Assembly: GCF_036227405.1 (NCBI RefSeq)
Contig: NZ_CP109473.1
Span: 6,386,001-6,450,000 of the forward strand
DNA: 64,000 bases
Source of the DNA: Streptomyces sp. NBC_01460
Lineage (GTDB): Bacteria; Actinomycetota; Actinomycetes; Streptomycetales; Streptomycetaceae
Direction of reading: 5' to 3'
The translations under genes were made by a program, and so were the position numbers. Below the pieces are notes generated by a model. It did no database searches and was not told the origin of the DNA. It saw only the letters and a program-made list of their open reading frames with translations. Of this stretch, positions 49,898 to 58,819 are shown piece by piece; the stretch's first letter is position 1, and each line of letters opens with the position of its first letter.

Positions 49898-52183
49898 ATG
49901 CCGTCCTCGGACACGGGGCGGATCGCGGTCATCGGCGGCGGACCCGGCGGGCTCTACGCCGCCGCCCTGCTCAAGCGGCTCCGCCCCGGCCGTGAGATCA
50001 CCGTGTGGGAGCGCAACGCCCCCGACGACACCTTCGGCTTCGGGGTGGTCCTCTCCGACGAGACGCTCGGCGGCATCGAGCACGCCGACCCCGTCGTGTA
50101 CCGGGCCCTGAGCGACGCGTTCGTCCGCTGGGACAGGATCGACGTCGTGCACCGGGGGGTGACGCGGACCTCCGGCGGCCACGGCTTCGCCGCGCTCGGC
50201 CGCCGTACGCTGCTGCGGATCCTGCACGAGCGCTGCGCCTCCCTCGGCGTGCGGCTCCGCTTCGGGACCGAGGCGCCGCCCGCCGCCGAGCTCGCCACCG
50301 GCCACGACCTGGTCATCGCCGCCGACGGCGTGCACAGCGCCACCCGCGAGGCCCAGGCCCACCACTTCCGCCCCACCGTCACCGGCCACCGCAACCGCTA
50401 CATCTGGCTCGCCGCCGACTTCGCGTTCGACGCCTTCCGCTTCGAGATCGCCGAGACGGAGTACGGCGTGATGCAGCTGCACGCCTACCCCTTCTCGGCC
50501 GGCGCCTCCACCGTCATCGTCGAGATGCGCGAGGAGGTCTGGCGGGCCGCGGGCCTCGACACCTGCGACACGGCACAGTCGGCCGAACGCTGCGCCAAGA
50601 TCTTCGCCGAAGCGCTCGGCGGCCGGCCGCTGCGGTCCAACAGATCCTCCTGGCTCGCCTTCGCCACCGTCTCCAACGCGCACTGGTCCCACGGCGGTAC
50701 GGTCCTCATCGGGGACGCCGCCCACACCGCCCACTTCTCCATCGGCTCCGGCACCAAGCTCGCCGTCGAGGACGCCCTGGCCCTGGCCGCCTGCGTCGAG
50801 GAGGAGCCCGACCTGCCCACCGCGCTCGCCGCGTACGAGGCCGAGCGCCGGCCCGTCGTCCTGTCCACGCAGCGCGCCGCCGCCGCCAGCCTGCGCTGGT
50901 TCGAGGAGCTCCCGCAGTACGTCGACCAGCCCCTGGGGCGGTTCGCCTTCAATCTGCTCACCCGCAGCCGCCGCGTCACCCACGACAACCTGCGACTGCG
51001 CGACCCCGGCTTCACGGAGGAGGTCGAGGAGGAGTTCGGCTGCCCGCCGGGCACCCCGCCGATGTTCACCCCGCTGCGGCTGCGCGGCCTCGAACTCCGC
51101 AACCGGGTCGTCGTCTCGCCCATGGACATGTACTCCGCCGTCGACGGGATGCCCGGAGACTTCCACCTCGTCCACCTCGGCGCCCGTGCCCTCGGCGGCG
51201 CCGGACTCGTCATGACCGAGATGGTCTGCGTGAGCCCCGACGGACGCATCACCCCCGGCTGCACCGGCCTGTGGACCGATGAACAGGCCGACGCCTGGAC
51301 CAGGATCACGCGCTTCGTCCACGACGCCGCTCCCGGCGCCGCGATCGGCCTCCAGCTGGGCCACTCCGGCCGCAAGGGCTCCACCCGGCTGATGTGGGAG
51401 GGCATCGACCAGCCGCTGGAGGAGGGCAACTGGCCGGTCGCCGCCGCCTCGCCCCTCCCGTACGCCGATGGGGTCAGCCAGGTCCCGCAGGCGCTGGACA
51501 GGGCCGGGATGGACGCGGTCCGCGACCGGTTCGCCGAGGCCACGCACCGGGCCGCCCGCTGCGGCTTCGACCTCCTCGAACTGCACTGCGCCCACGGCTA
51601 CCTGCTCTCCGGCTTCCTCTCCCCGCTCACCAACCAGCGCGACGACGCCTACGGCGGGTCCGTGGAGAACCGGCTCCGCTTCCCCCTGGAGGTCTTCGAC
51701 GCGGTCCGCGCCGCATGGCCCGGGGACCGCCCCATGACCGTGCGGATCTCCGCCACGGACTGGGCGCGGGGCGGTACGAGCGACGAGGACACCCTGACGG
51801 TCGCGCGCGCGTTCGCCGCCCACGGAGCGGACGCCATCGACGTGTCCACCGGGCAGGTCGTCGCGGAGGAACGCCCCGCGTACGGCCGCTCGTACCAGAC
51901 CCCGTACGCCGACCGGATCCGCAACTCCCTGGGCGTACCCGTCATCGCTGTCGGCGCCGTCTCCTCCTGGGACGACGTCAACTCGCTGCTGCTCGCGGGT
52001 CGCGCCGATCTCTGCGCCCTGGCCCGCCCCCATCTGTACGACCCGCACTGGACGCTGCACGCGGCGGCCGAGCAGGGCTACGCCGGGCCGGGTGTCTCCT
52101 GGCCGCTCCCGTACCGCGCGGGCAGCCGCCCGCCGCCGACGGGCCGCACCGACGCCCCGAAGCCCCGGCTCACCCTGGGCTGA
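49898..52183 (+). CDS. Bifunctional aryl-CoA hydroxylase/reductase (anthraniloyl-CoA monooxygenase type)
   Basis: A 761-residue fusion. Residues 1-390 form an FAD monooxygenase (IAVIGGGPGGLYAAALLKRL, LVIAADGVHS, LIGDAAHTAHFSIGSGTKLA). Residues 385-761 form an old-yellow-enzyme-type reductase (NRVVVSPMDMYSAVDG, LGARALGGAGLVMTEM, CAHGYLLSGFLSPLTN, DAYGGSVENRLRF). This two-domain plan is that of 2-aminobenzoyl-CoA monooxygenase/reductase and of salicylyl-CoA 5-hydroxylase. The first hydroxylates and then reduces the ring without external reductase. The RidA and aryl-CoA ligase genes nearby favour anthraniloyl-CoA; salicylyl-CoA is the alternative. The gene ends with a 14-base convergent overlap with the next gene. 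Confidence 0.9.
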   Translation: MPSSDTGRIAVIGGGPGGLYAAALLKRLRPGREITVWERNAPDDTFGFGVVLSDETLGGIEHADPVVYRALSDAFVRWDRIDVVHRGVTRTSGGHGFAALGRRTLLRILHERCASLGVRLRFGTEAPPAAELATGHDLVIAADGVHSATREAQAHHFRPTVTGHRNRYIWLAADFAFDAFRFEIAETEYGVMQLHAYPFSAGASTVIVEMREEVWRAAGLDTCDTAQSAERCAKIFAEALGGRPLRSNRSSWLAFATVSNAHWSHGGTVLIGDAAHTAHFSIGSGTKLAVEDALALAACVEEEPDLPTALAAYEAERRPVVLSTQRAAAASLRWFEELPQYVDQPLGRFAFNLLTRSRRVTHDNLRLRDPGFTEEVEEEFGCPPGTPPMFTPLRLRGLELRNRVVVSPMDMYSAVDGMPGDFHLVHLGARALGGAGLVMTEMVCVSPDGRITPGCTGLWTDEQADAWTRITRFVHDAAPGAAIGLQLGHSGRKGSTRLMWEGIDQPLEEGNWPVAAASPLPYADGVSQVPQALDRAGMDAVRDRFAEATHRAARCGFDLLELHCAHGYLLSGFLSPLTNQRDDAYGGSVENRLRFPLEVFDAVRAAWPGDRPMTVRISATDWARGGTSDEDTLTVARAFAAHGADAIDVSTGQVVAEERPAYGRSYQTPYADRIRNSLGVPVIAVGAVSSWDDVNSLLLAGRADLCALARPHLYDPHWTLHAAAEQGYAGPGVSWPLPYRAGSRPPPTGRTDAPKPRLTLG

Positions 52184-52634
52184 GCGTCAGGCACTCGTGG
52201 CACCGGCAGGGAACCGGGTGCGTGCTGTCCCAGTGGGTGGTGCGGTACTCGACGGCCAGCCCGGCCAGGCGGACGGCCAGTTCCTCGGCGTCCTCGCGGG
52301 TCGTCCAGCAGCCGCCAACGTCCGCCTCCTCGCACAGCCGCAGCACGGTCGGGCTGTGGACCGGCACAGCCCGGAAGGTGTGCAGGTTGCGCGTCGCCAT
52401 GCCGAGGGTGATGTACGTGCCGGTGTGGCGTCCCCGTCCGATCGTGGTCAGCTGCTCGTGCCCCGAACCGGCGTGACTCCCGATCACGTACACCTTCGAG
52501 CCGCCCCGGTAGGACTTGGTGCCGGGCCGCAGCTCCTGGCCGCCGTCGCCGTAGCGCCGCCACCGCACCACGTTCGCGGCGATCAGCCAGCTCTGTTCCG
52601 CCGGAGCCGAAGCCGAAGCCGCCCCGGTGCTCAC
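52170..52634 (-). CDS. Hypothetical protein with C-terminal Cys/His residues
   Basis: A 154-residue soluble protein. It contains ANVVRWRRYGDGGQELRPGT and YRGGSKVYVIGSHAGSGHEQ, and ends with WDSTHPVPCRCHECLTLSPG, where three cysteines and a histidine could bind a metal. The family is unknown to me. The GTG start overlaps the stop of the upstream acetyltransferase (GTGA), so the two are translated together. Its 3' end overlaps the convergent hydroxylase by 14 bases. Confidence 0.72.
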   Translation of the reverse strand: MSTGAASASAPAEQSWLIAANVVRWRRYGDGGQELRPGTKSYRGGSKVYVIGSHAGSGHEQLTTIGRGRHTGTYITLGMATRNLHTFRAVPVHSPTVLRLCEEADVGGCWTTREDAEELAVRLAGLAVEYRTTHWDSTHPVPCRCHECLTLSPG

Positions 52635-53452
52635 TCCGGCTCCGCGGTGATCAGCAGGCGGTCCGAGACGGCCTCGTAGCCGATGCGCCGGTAGACACCG
52701 TTGCTGGTCGGATTCGCGAGATCCGTGAAGAGCAGTACCTCCCGGGCCCCCTCCTCCCGCGCCACGCGGCTCGCCTCCGCCGTCACCGCTGCCGCGTACC
52801 CGCGGCCCCGGTGCTCCGGCGGCGTGTAGACGTTCGCCACCCGCACCATGCCCGCGATCCTGCGCGAGACGCCCGCCATCGACACGGGGGCGCCGTCGGT
52901 CTCCCAGACGGTCAGGCCACCGTGGGCCGTGCGCTCGTCCACGATCCGCTCCGCCCGGTCGCCCGACTGGCCGGTCTCCCGGCCGAACGCCTTCAGCCAC
53001 TCGACGAGCACCGCCCGGTCCGCGGTGGTGGCGGTCCGGGGGCCACCGGCCGGTGCGGGGATGGGCGGCACCAACGAGCCCAGTCTGTACAGCCGGTGCT
53101 CCTCGTCGACGCGGTGGCGGGGCCAGCGGGCGGCGAGGGCGCGGGCGGTGTCACGGTCCGCGTTGACGCCCGGCAGCGGAAGCGCGTCGGCCAGCGCGCC
53201 GACCGCCTCGGCCGATGCCGTGCCCAGGAGCGGCAGGAACGGAGGTGTATGCACCAGTGCGCCCGCCACCGCGCCGTCGGCGCCTCGCCACCAGCCCAGC
53301 ACCGGCGGCTCCGGGCCGTAGGCCCGCGGCCCGTTGTCCCGCAGGGTGGCGACGACGGTCAGCAGCAACGTGTTCTCGGCCGGCCGAGCGGCCAGGGACG
53401 CTCCGGCCGCGTCCAGGAAGTGGCCGACGTCGTCGGTGAAGGTCCAGGTCAT
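52631..53452 (-). CDS. GNAT-family N-acetyltransferase
   Basis: A 273-residue acetyltransferase. The acetyl-CoA site is RVANVYTPPEHRGRGYAAAV (motif A), followed by EVLLFTDLANPTSNGVYRRIGYEAV (motif B). The N-terminal 130 residues form an additional domain, as in two-domain GNATs with DUF4081-like N-termini. The acceptor is unknown. The next gene is translationally coupled. It lies inside the presumed aromatic-acid cluster but may be unrelated to it. Confidence 0.88.
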   Translation of the reverse strand: MTWTFTDDVGHFLDAAGASLAARPAENTLLLTVVATLRDNGPRAYGPEPPVLGWWRGADGAVAGALVHTPPFLPLLGTASAEAVGALADALPLPGVNADRDTARALAARWPRHRVDEEHRLYRLGSLVPPIPAPAGGPRTATTADRAVLVEWLKAFGRETGQSGDRAERIVDERTAHGGLTVWETDGAPVSMAGVSRRIAGMVRVANVYTPPEHRGRGYAAAVTAEASRVAREEGAREVLLFTDLANPTSNGVYRRIGYEAVSDRLLITAEPE

Positions 53453-53506
53453 GCCTCATCCTGGCGGGTCGCACGTCCTGGGGTCATCCCGATTTCCGGC
53501 GCCGGG

Positions 53507-54328
53507 TCAGAGGCCCTCCCGGACGAACAGGGCCCCCGCTTCCCGCAGTCGGGCGTGGAGCAGCCCGAAGACCTCCGCCGAGCGGTCTCCCGGCCAGTCC
53601 TTCGGCAGCAGCTCGCCGGGGAGCCCGGGGTCCGCGTACGGCAGCTGCCGCCAGGTGTCCAGCGCGCGGAGGTAGTCGCGGTAGGCCTCCTCGGGATCCG
53701 CCTCCGCGCCGCCCTCCCGCGCCTCCCAGGACCGCAGCACCGGCTCCTGCTGCTCCAGGAACTCGAGGTGCAGCGCGGCGATCGCGTCCAGGTCCCACCA
53801 GCGCGCCACGGACTCCCGCGTCGCGGCGAAGCCGAGGTGCTCCCCGCGGAACAGGTCGACGTACGGGGCGAGTTCGAGGCGCTCCAGCGTATGCCGCGTC
53901 TCCTCGTACAGCCGGGCGGGAGCGATCCACACCCCCGGCGCCGCCGTGCCGAAGCCGAGCCGCGCGAGACGGGAGCGCAGCAGGTGGCGCTTGTGGCGCT
54001 CGGCCTCCGGCACGGAGAAGACGGCGAGCACCCAGCCGTCCTCGCTCAGGGGCGCCGGACGCCGGTAGATCCGCCGGTCGCCGTCGTCCAGCAGCTGACG
54101 GGCGTCGGCCGACAGGGCGTATCCGGCCGCCCCGTCCGCCGTACGGGCGGGGAGGAGCAGCCCGCGGCGCTTGAGGCGGGAGACGGACGAGCGCACCGAC
54201 GGGGCGTCGACCCCGACCGCGTGCAGAAGCCGGATCAGCTCGGACACCGCCAGCGGGGCGTTGCCGGGGCGACGGCCGTACGCGCCGTACAGGCTGACGA
54301 TCAGGGAACGGGGAGTGTGCTCGGCCAC
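53507..54328 (-). CDS. PaaX-family transcriptional repressor
   Basis: A 273-residue PaaX-type regulator. The N-terminal winged helix (PRSLIVSLYGAYGRRPGNAP, ELIRLLHAVGVDAPSVRSSVSRLKRRGLL) is followed by the PaaX C-terminal domains (WVLAVFSVPEAERHKRHLLRSRLARLGFGTAAPGVWIAP). PaaX proteins repress aromatic-acid operons and are released by the aryl-CoA intermediate. The gene is four bases after the ligase stop, so it is co-expressed with the ligase whose product it probably senses. Confidence 0.93.
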   Translation of the reverse strand: MAEHTPRSLIVSLYGAYGRRPGNAPLAVSELIRLLHAVGVDAPSVRSSVSRLKRRGLLLPARTADGAAGYALSADARQLLDDGDRRIYRRPAPLSEDGWVLAVFSVPEAERHKRHLLRSRLARLGFGTAAPGVWIAPARLYEETRHTLERLELAPYVDLFRGEHLGFAATRESVARWWDLDAIAALHLEFLEQQEPVLRSWEAREGGAEADPEEAYRDYLRALDTWRQLPYADPGLPGELLPKDWPGDRSAEVFGLLHARLREAGALFVREGL

Positions 54329-54332
54329 GGGA

Positions 54333-55952
54333 TCACTCTAGAGCGGCGCCGCCGCGCAGCAGGAAGCGCTGGAGCTTTCCGGTCGCGGTCCGGGGGAGCG
54401 CGGGCAGGAACTCGATGGCGCGCGGGCACTTGTACGGGGCGAGTTCGGACTTCATGTACGTGCGCAGCTCGTCGGCCGACAGCCGCACACCCTCGCGCGG
54501 TACGACGTACGCGGCCACGATCTGCCCGCGCAGCTCGTCCGCCCGGCCCACCACCGCCGCCTCCGCCACGCCGGGGTGGCGGAGGAGGGCCTCCTCGACC
54601 TCCGGGCCGGCGATGTTGTACCCGGCGGAGATGATCATGTCGTCGGCCCGGGCGACGTAGCGGAAGTAGCCGTCGGGCTCGCGGACGTAGGTGTCGCCGG
54701 TGATGTTCCAGCCGTGGCGTACGTACACCCGCTGGCGCTCGTCGGCGAGGTACCGGCAGCCGACCGGGCCGCGCACGGCGAGCAGGCCGGGTTCGCCGTC
54801 GGGCAGCTCCTCGCCGTTCTCGTCCACCACGCGCGCCTGCCAGCCCGGCACGGGCACGCCGGTGGTGCCCGGCCGGACGGCCTCGTCCGCGGCAGAGATG
54901 AAGATGTGCAGCAGCTCGGTCGCCCCGATGCCGTTGATGATGCGCAGCCCCGTCCGCTCGTACCAGGACCGCCAGGTGGCCGCGGGGAGGTTCTCCCCGG
55001 CCGAGACGCAGCGCCGCAGCGCGGAGAGGTCGTGGCCGTCGAGGGAGTCGAGCATCACCCGGTACGCGGTCGGCGCGGTGAACAGCACCGAGACCCGGTG
55101 GGCGGCGAGTGCGGGCAGGAGCTGCTCGGGGCCCGCCTGTTCCAGCAGCAGGGCCGAGGCACCGGCGCGCAGCGGGAAGACGACGAGCCCGCCGAGCCCG
55201 AAGGTGAAGGCGAGCGGCGGGCTGCCCGCGAACACGTCGTCGGGCCCCGGCCGCAGGACGTGGCGGGCGAAGGTGTCCGCGACGGCCAGCACGTCGCGGT
55301 GGGCGTGCATACAGCCCTTGGGCCGACCGGTGGTGCCCGAGGTGAACGCGATGAGCGCGATGTCGTCGGCGGCGGTGTCCACCGTCCGGAAGGGCCCCGG
55401 CCGGGCTGCCGTGAGCCGCGTCAGATCGCCGGGGGAGCCACCCCCGTACGTCGTGACGCGCAGTCCGGGCACGGCGGCCCGCGCCAGGTCGTCGACCGAT
55501 CTGATGTCGCAGAGGGCGTGGCCGACGCGGGCGAGGGAGCAGATCGTGGCGAGCTCCGAGGCCCTCTGCCGGTCCAGGACCGTCACGGCGACCGCTCCCG
55601 CCTTCATCACGGCGAGCCAGCAGGCCGCGAGCCACGGCGACGTGGGGCCGCGCAGCAGCACGCGGTTGCCGGGCACGACGCCCAGGTCGTGGTGCAGGAC
55701 CTGGGCGATCCGGTCCACGCGGTCCCGCAGCTCGCCGTAGCTCCAGACGTCGCCGTCGCCGCTCCGGAAGGCCGGACGGTCGGGACCGAACCGGCCGGCG
55801 GTGCGGTCGAGCAGCTCGTACCCGCAGTTGAGGCGGTCCGGATAGGCCAGTTCGGGGAGGTCGAAGACCAGCTCGGGCCGGTCCTCGGCGGGTGGGAGAT
55901 GGTCGCGCGCGAAGGTGTCGGTGTGCGCGCTCGCGGTACCTGACGGCTTCAT
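54333..55952 (-). CDS. Aryl-CoA ligase (2-aminobenzoate/benzoate-CoA ligase type)
   Basis: A 539-residue acyl-adenylate-forming ligase. The ATP/AMP motifs are LIAFTSGTTGRPKGCMHAHRD, NGIGATELLHIF and ITGDTYVREPDGYFRYVARADDM, and the catalytic lysine is in PRTATGKLQRF. The N-terminal DTFARDHLPPAEDRPEL and LPELAYPDRLNCGYELLD resemble 2-aminobenzoate-CoA and benzoate-CoA ligases. It would activate anthranilate or a related aromatic acid with ATP and CoA. AAGGGGGGCG precedes the ATG at 55952. It leads an operon with paaX and is divergent from the acyl-CoA dehydrogenase. Confidence 0.9.
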   Translation of the reverse strand: MKPSGTASAHTDTFARDHLPPAEDRPELVFDLPELAYPDRLNCGYELLDRTAGRFGPDRPAFRSGDGDVWSYGELRDRVDRIAQVLHHDLGVVPGNRVLLRGPTSPWLAACWLAVMKAGAVAVTVLDRQRASELATICSLARVGHALCDIRSVDDLARAAVPGLRVTTYGGGSPGDLTRLTAARPGPFRTVDTAADDIALIAFTSGTTGRPKGCMHAHRDVLAVADTFARHVLRPGPDDVFAGSPPLAFTFGLGGLVVFPLRAGASALLLEQAGPEQLLPALAAHRVSVLFTAPTAYRVMLDSLDGHDLSALRRCVSAGENLPAATWRSWYERTGLRIINGIGATELLHIFISAADEAVRPGTTGVPVPGWQARVVDENGEELPDGEPGLLAVRGPVGCRYLADERQRVYVRHGWNITGDTYVREPDGYFRYVARADDMIISAGYNIAGPEVEEALLRHPGVAEAAVVGRADELRGQIVAAYVVPREGVRLSADELRTYMKSELAPYKCPRAIEFLPALPRTATGKLQRFLLRGGAALE

Positions 55953-55995
55953 GAAGCATCGCCCCCCTTGTCGCCCATGGAGCGTATCGTTTGAG

Positions 55996-56007
55996 TGACG
56001 GTAGTCA
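55996..56007. promoter_or_regulatory. TGAC-GGTA-GTCA dyad in the divergent promoter
   Basis: A perfect 12-base dyad (4-bp arms, 4-base spacer) midway between the divergent ligase and acyl-CoA dehydrogenase genes. The surrounding TATCG...CGATA words make a wider symmetry. It may be a PaaX or related regulator site. Confidence 0.4.
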
Positions 56008-56044
56008 ACGGTCCGCGATAAGTCGTGACAAGAGAGGCGCCGGT

Positions 56045-57175
56045 ATGACGGCATTCTCCCTCGAACCAGGTCAGACCGCCTGGTGCGACGAGCTGCACGC
56101 CCTCGCCCGGGACGAGCTGCGCCCCCTCGCGGAGAAGGGCGAGCCCGGTCGCGTCAACCGCCCGCTCGTCGCCGCGCTCGGCGGACTGGGGCTCCTGGAC
56201 CGGCTCCTCGGCTCGGGCGCCCTCGACCTCTGCCTGCTGCGCGAGTCACTGGCCCGGGGCTGCACCGAGGCGGAGACCGCACTCGCACTCCAGGGGCTGG
56301 GCGCCGGGCCGGTCCGGCAGGCGGGCACCGAGGCCCAGCGCGCGCGCTGGCTCCCCGAGGTGCGCGCGGGCCGCGCCGTCGCCGCCTTCGCGCTCAGCGA
56401 GCCGGGCGCCGGATCCGACGCGGCGGCGCTCGCCCTCGCCGCGCGGCCGGCCCCCGGCGGCGGCTGGCGGCTCACCGGGGAGAAGTGCTGGATCTCCAAC
56501 GCCCCCGAGGCCGACTTCTACACCGTCTTCGCCCGGACGGGCGAGGGGGAGGGCGCCCGCGGAGTGACCGCGTTCCTCGTCCCCGCCGACCGTCCCGGCC
56601 TCACCGGGACGGCCCTGGAGATGCTCTCCCCGCACCCCGTCGGCGCCCTGGACCTCGACGGCGTACCGGTGACGGCCGAGGACGTGCTCGGGGAGCCGGG
56701 CCGGGGGTTCCGGGTCGCCATGGACACCCTGAACCTCTTCCGGCCCAGTGTCGGGGCGTTCGCCGTCGGCATGGCGCGCGCCGCGCTCGACGCCACCCTG
56801 GAGCACACGGCGCGCCGCACCGCCTTCGGCGGCCCGCTCAAGGATCTGCAGGCCGTCTCGCACCAGGTCGCCGAGATGGCCACCCGCACCGAGGCGGCCC
56901 GGCTGCTCGTCTACGCGGCCGCCGCCGCCCACGACGCGGGCGAGCCCGGAGTGCCCCGGCGCGCCGCCATGGCCAAGCTGTACGCGACGGAGACCGCGCA
57001 GTACGTCGTCGACGCCGCTGTCCAGCTGCACGGCGCGCGGGCCCTGCGCCGGGGCCATCTCCTCGAACACCTCTACCGGGAGGTCCGCGCACCCCGGATC
57101 TACGAGGGCGCCACCGAGGTACAGCGCACCATCATCGCCAAGGAGCTGTACGCGACCCAGGAGACGTCCGCATGA
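56045..57175 (+). CDS. Acyl-CoA dehydrogenase
   Basis: A 376-residue flavin-dependent acyl-CoA dehydrogenase. FAD and substrate motifs are AFALSEPGAGSDAAAL and CWISNAPEADFYTVFA; the catalytic glutamate is in RIYEGATEVQR. It would desaturate or rearomatise an acyl-CoA ester formed from the aryl-CoA hydroxylase product. The ATG at 56045 is 92 bases from the divergent ligase start. It overlaps the following RidA gene by four bases. Confidence 0.92.
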   Translation: MTAFSLEPGQTAWCDELHALARDELRPLAEKGEPGRVNRPLVAALGGLGLLDRLLGSGALDLCLLRESLARGCTEAETALALQGLGAGPVRQAGTEAQRARWLPEVRAGRAVAAFALSEPGAGSDAAALALAARPAPGGGWRLTGEKCWISNAPEADFYTVFARTGEGEGARGVTAFLVPADRPGLTGTALEMLSPHPVGALDLDGVPVTAEDVLGEPGRGFRVAMDTLNLFRPSVGAFAVGMARAALDATLEHTARRTAFGGPLKDLQAVSHQVAEMATRTEAARLLVYAAAAAHDAGEPGVPRRAAMAKLYATETAQYVVDAAVQLHGARALRRGHLLEHLYREVRAPRIYEGATEVQRTIIAKELYATQETSA

Positions 57176-57573
57176 ACCCGATCACCCGGATCAACCCCGC
57201 CGAGCTCGCCCCGCCCACCGGTTTCTCGCACGCCGTCACGGCGACCGGCGGCACACTCGTCCTCCTGGCCGGCCAGACGGCTCTGGACGGCGACGGCAAG
57301 GTCGTCGGAGAGACCCTGCCGGAGCAGTTCGAGACGGCCCTGGGGAATCTGCTCACCGCCCTGCGCGCGGCGGGCGGCGCCCCGACCTCCCTCGCCAGGG
57401 TCACCGTCTACGCCACCGATGTCGCCGACTACCGTGCCCACGCCGCTGAGCTGGGGGCCGTCTGGCGGCGGCTGGCGGGCCGTGAGTACCCGGCCATGGC
57501 CGTCATCGGGACGACCAGGCTCTGGGACGAGCAGGCCCTCGTCGAGCTCGACGGCATCGCGGTGCTGGACTGA
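57172..57573 (+). CDS. RidA-family enamine/imine deaminase
   Basis: A 133-residue RidA/YjgF-family protein (SHAVTATGGTLVLLAGQTALDG, QFETALGNLLTALRAAGGAP, YPAMAVIGTTRLWDEQALVELDGIAVLD). The conserved Arg that binds carboxylate in RidA is not seen in the usual place (TTRLWDEQALVELD replaces VARLPKDALVEIE), so substrate binding may differ. The start overlaps the dehydrogenase stop (ATGA), so it is part of the pathway operon. Hydrolysis of the enamine/imine formed from an amino-substituted ring is a sensible role. Confidence 0.88.
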   Translation: MNPITRINPAELAPPTGFSHAVTATGGTLVLLAGQTALDGDGKVVGETLPEQFETALGNLLTALRAAGGAPTSLARVTVYATDVADYRAHAAELGAVWRRLAGREYPAMAVIGTTRLWDEQALVELDGIAVLD

Positions 57574-57585
57574 GCGGGAACGCGA

Positions 57586-57616
57586 GGGGGCGGGGCGGCC
57601 CGGCCGCCCCGCCCCC
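57586..57616. terminator. Perfect 13-bp G/C stem-loop between convergent genes
   Basis: GGGGGCGGGGCGG and CCGCCCCGCCCCC flank a 5-base loop, 13 bases after the RidA stop and just before the stop of the convergent monooxygenase. It probably acts in both directions. Confidence 0.75.
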
Positions 57617-57632
57617 GACCGTGTGACGCGTC

Positions 57633-58766
57633 CTAGTACGGCTTGACCAGGACGTGGGCGGCGCCCGCCATTCCGACCTTCAGGAGCTCGTCCTCCTCGG
57701 GCGTCGTCGGGCTCCCCGTCTCCTCCTTGAGGAGGGCGCGCGAGAGGTTCTGCACGAACATCGCCCGGGGGCGGCGGCGCTGCTCCCACACGCCGAGCGC
57801 CGCCGTGACGTCGTCCTCCGCGTCCAGCGAGCGGGCCAGGACCAGCGCGTCCTCCACCGCCATCGCCGCACCCTGCGCGAGGTTCGGGGTGCTCGCGTGC
57901 GCGGCGTCACCGGCGATGACGACCCGGCCGACGTGCCAGGGCGCGTCGACCGTGACCTGCGAGATGCGTGAGTAGACGACGTCGTCCGCCGCGGTGACCG
58001 TGGCCAGCGCCTCGGCGACGGGCCCGCCGAACGCCGCGAGGCGCTCCGCGAGCTGCTCGTGGGCCCGCGCGGGGTCCGGCCGGAAGTCCGGCTCCTCGGC
58101 GGTCACGGCGGCCAGATACATCAGCTCGTCCGTGATCGGGGTGAGCAGTGCCTTGGTGGACGACCGGCCGGCACTCACCACGACACCCTGGACCCCGGGC
58201 AGACGGGGCACGGTGACCCGCCAGTTGGAGAAGCCCGTGTACTCGGGGGTGAAGCGGTCGCCGTACAGGCGGGACCGCAGCGGCGAGCCGATGCCGTCGA
58301 AGCCGACGACGAGGTCCCAGCGGGCGGAGGAACCGTCGGACAGGGCCACCTCGACACCGGAACCGTCGTCGGTCAGCCCGCTGATCGTCGTACCGAAGTG
58401 GATGGGGACCCCGGCGGCCGCGGTGGCGTCGCCCAGGATCCTCGCCAGCGCGGGGCGCGGTATGCCGTTGCCGGCCGGGGCTCCGTCCATCCGGGGCTGC
58501 GGGATCTTGGCGAGCGGGGCGCCGGCCGGGTCGCAGATGGTCAGCACCTCCCACTCGAAGCCCGCCGCCAGGCACGCGTCGAGGACACCGACCTCGCGCA
58601 TGACGTGAAGGGCGTTGGACGGCTGGATGATGCCGACGCCGAGTGCGTCCAGCTCGTCACGGAGCTCGACGACCTCGACCGTGTGCCCGCTCCGGGCGAG
58701 CGCGACGGCGAGGGTGAGTCCGCCGATGCCGCCGCCATGTACCAGTACACGCAGGGGTGTTGCCAT
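57633..58766 (-). CDS. FAD-dependent aromatic monooxygenase
   Basis: A 377-residue class A flavoprotein monooxygenase. The Rossmann motif is VHGGGIGGLTLAVALARSG, the second FAD motif is LVVGFDGIGSPLRSRLYGD and the third is VIAGDAAHASTPNLAQGAAM. It would hydroxylate an aromatic or polyketide-like substrate using NAD(P)H and O2. GGAGAG precedes the ATG at 58766. It lies next to the aryl-CoA cluster but is on the opposite strand and separated by a strong terminator, so its involvement is uncertain. Confidence 0.9.
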   Translation of the reverse strand: MATPLRVLVHGGGIGGLTLAVALARSGHTVEVVELRDELDALGVGIIQPSNALHVMREVGVLDACLAAGFEWEVLTICDPAGAPLAKIPQPRMDGAPAGNGIPRPALARILGDATAAAGVPIHFGTTISGLTDDGSGVEVALSDGSSARWDLVVGFDGIGSPLRSRLYGDRFTPEYTGFSNWRVTVPRLPGVQGVVVSAGRSSTKALLTPITDELMYLAAVTAEEPDFRPDPARAHEQLAERLAAFGGPVAEALATVTAADDVVYSRISQVTVDAPWHVGRVVIAGDAAHASTPNLAQGAAMAVEDALVLARSLDAEDDVTAALGVWEQRRRPRAMFVQNLSRALLKEETGSPTTPEEDELLKVGMAGAAHVLVKPY

Positions 58767-58819
58767 CTCAGATCTCTCCAGGCAAGAAAGAAGGAAGGGG
58801 AAGCGGGAAGGGTGCCCGG

